Shown here piece after piece: positions 5,599-5,927 of a stretch of DNA of 5,927 bases. The stretch is from Chloroflexota bacterium (GTDB lineage Bacteria > Chloroflexota > Anaerolineae > B4-G1 > DUEL01), in NCBI GenBank assembly GCA_017743275.1, contig JAGHZG010000120.1, positions 1 through 5,927 on the forward strand, in the 5' to 3' direction. Within the stretch, counting starts at the first letter, position 1. Each line of letters begins with the position of its first letter. Both the position numbers and the translations under genes were made by a program. The notes beneath the pieces were generated by a model. The model saw only the letters and a list, made by a program, of their open reading frames with translations, made no database searches and was not told where the DNA came from.

Positions 5599-5624
5599 TT
5601 GGTTATCAGGGACTCCTGTTTTTT

Positions 5625-5736
5625 GACCACGGACCACAGACAACAGACCACGGACCACAGACAACAGACCACTGACCACTGACGGCTGACGGCTAACGGC
5701 TGACGGCTAACGGCTAACGGCTAACGGCTAACCACT
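5625..5736. repeat. Tandem array of sixteen heptamers, upstream of M42 copy C
   Basis: On the plus strand the 112 bp divide exactly into 16 heptamers with no phase slip. The triplet GACCACG, GACCACA, GACAACA occurs twice (5625-5666), followed by GACCACT twice, then seven GACGGCT or AACGGCT units (5681-5729) and one AACCACT. Several unit types share the pattern RACNNCN, so the array seems to have grown by duplication of mutated units. It resembles the short tandemly repeated heptanucleotides known from filamentous cyanobacteria. Function is unknown; it occupies most of the gap where a promoter for copy C would be expected. Confidence 0.93.
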
Positions 5737-5740
5737 CACC

Positions 5741-5927
5741 CTAAAAAGCGGGGGATGGTGGTGTGGGGGATACAGGTGTCTCCGTTGGCGTCCCGGTTGG
5801 GGTTGCAGTATTCGTCGGCGTTGGAGTGGGTGTCTCCGTCGGCGTCGGGGTGGCCGTGGGCGTCGGCGTTGAGGTGGGGGTCGCCGTCGGTGTGGGAGTG
5901 GGGGTCGCCGTCGGCGTGGGAGTGGGC
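5741..5927 (-). CDS. C-terminal tail of a Thr/Pro-rich, probably exported protein (5' part outside the window)
   Basis: The frame is open from the window edge to a TAG at 5741-5743, giving 61 residues. They are almost wholly alternating Thr and Pro with Ala, Glu, Ser or Asn substitutions (PTPTPTAT repeated, then variants), ending in PVSPTPPSPAF. Such tails or linkers are common in surface and secreted proteins of Chloroflexota and other bacteria, and are typically extended and often glycosylated. The functional domains lie outside the window, so the protein cannot be named. The strict reading-frame preservation and the stop directly after the repeat support real coding rather than chance. It is transcribed toward M42 copy C, with the heptamer array between them. 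Confidence 0.75.
   Translation of the reverse strand, partial: PTPTPTATPTPTPTATPTSTPTPTATPTPTETPTPTPTNTATPTGTPTETPVSPTPPSPAF
5880..5927. repeat. Two 24-bp minisatellite units within the Thr/Pro tail
   Basis: Bases 5880-5903 and 5904-5927 are 24-bp units differing at two positions, each coding for one PTPTPTAT-type octapeptide on the minus strand. More degenerate units continue toward 5790. Because the unit is a multiple of three, gain or loss of copies would keep the frame and change only tail length. Confidence 0.8.

Noticed and set aside
3547..5682. 711-residue plus-strand open frame
   Set aside because: It is antisense to the toxin pair and M42 copy C, all of which show clear family motifs. 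Its translation is low-complexity, has no recognisable motif, and runs through the heptamer repeat. GC-rich coding DNA often leaves the opposite strand open.
5625..5736. Possible CRISPR array
   Set aside because: The units are 7 bp and directly adjoining; there are no spacers of 25-40 bp and no cas genes.
5599..5740. Promoter for M42 copy C
   Set aside because: I looked for -35/-10 pairs on the minus strand. TTGTCT-like boxes occur in the repeat but without a credible -10 at 16-18 bp.

Overview
The window looks like chromosome of a GC-rich bacterium, most likely a member of the Chloroflexota (Anaerolineae-like). The grounds are indirect: a secreted-type protein ending in a long Thr-Pro tail, a dense set of M42/M29/M28 peptidases, and gaps filled with short tandem repeats. 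The assignment is inference. All supportable genes lie on the minus strand and read from right to left. The long plus-strand open frames are antisense shadows.

Layout in the direction of transcription: (1) 5741-5927, the C-terminal tail of a Thr/Pro-rich, probably exported protein. (2) 5599-5740, a gap holding a 112-bp run of sixteen heptamers. (3) 4546-5598, an M42 aminopeptidase, here called copy C. (4) 4286-4543, a small 85-residue protein, the likely antitoxin. (5) 3616-4299, an AbiEii/AbiGii-type nucleotidyltransferase toxin. (6) 2597-3628, M42 copy B. (7) a 36-bp perfect hairpin palindrome. (8) 1560-2537, M42 copy A. (9) a near-identical second palindrome, a 9-bp repeat and a promoter. 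(10) 301-1404, an M29-type aminopeptidase. (11) a second heptamer run, 244-300. (12) 1-264, the N-terminus of an M28-type peptidase lipoprotein that leaves the window.

The shared theme is peptide breakdown. M42 enzymes form cytoplasmic tetrahedral aminopeptidase particles, M29 enzymes are cytoplasmic metallo-aminopeptidases, and the M28-like protein would act outside the membrane. All three M42 copies and the M29 protein keep the expected metal and catalytic residues. The odd part is a compact toxin-antitoxin-like pair between M42 copies C and B. It is joined to them by a 2-bp gap on one side and a 13-bp overlap on the other, and it has visibly lower GC than its neighbours.

Two start sites need care. 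The longest open frames of M42 copies A and C run out into palindrome or repeat DNA and should be trimmed to GTG 2537 and ATG 5598. No intergenic gap exceeds 300 bases, and each gap over 50 bases holds a repeat element. I saw no RNA genes, CRISPR arrays or transposase genes.
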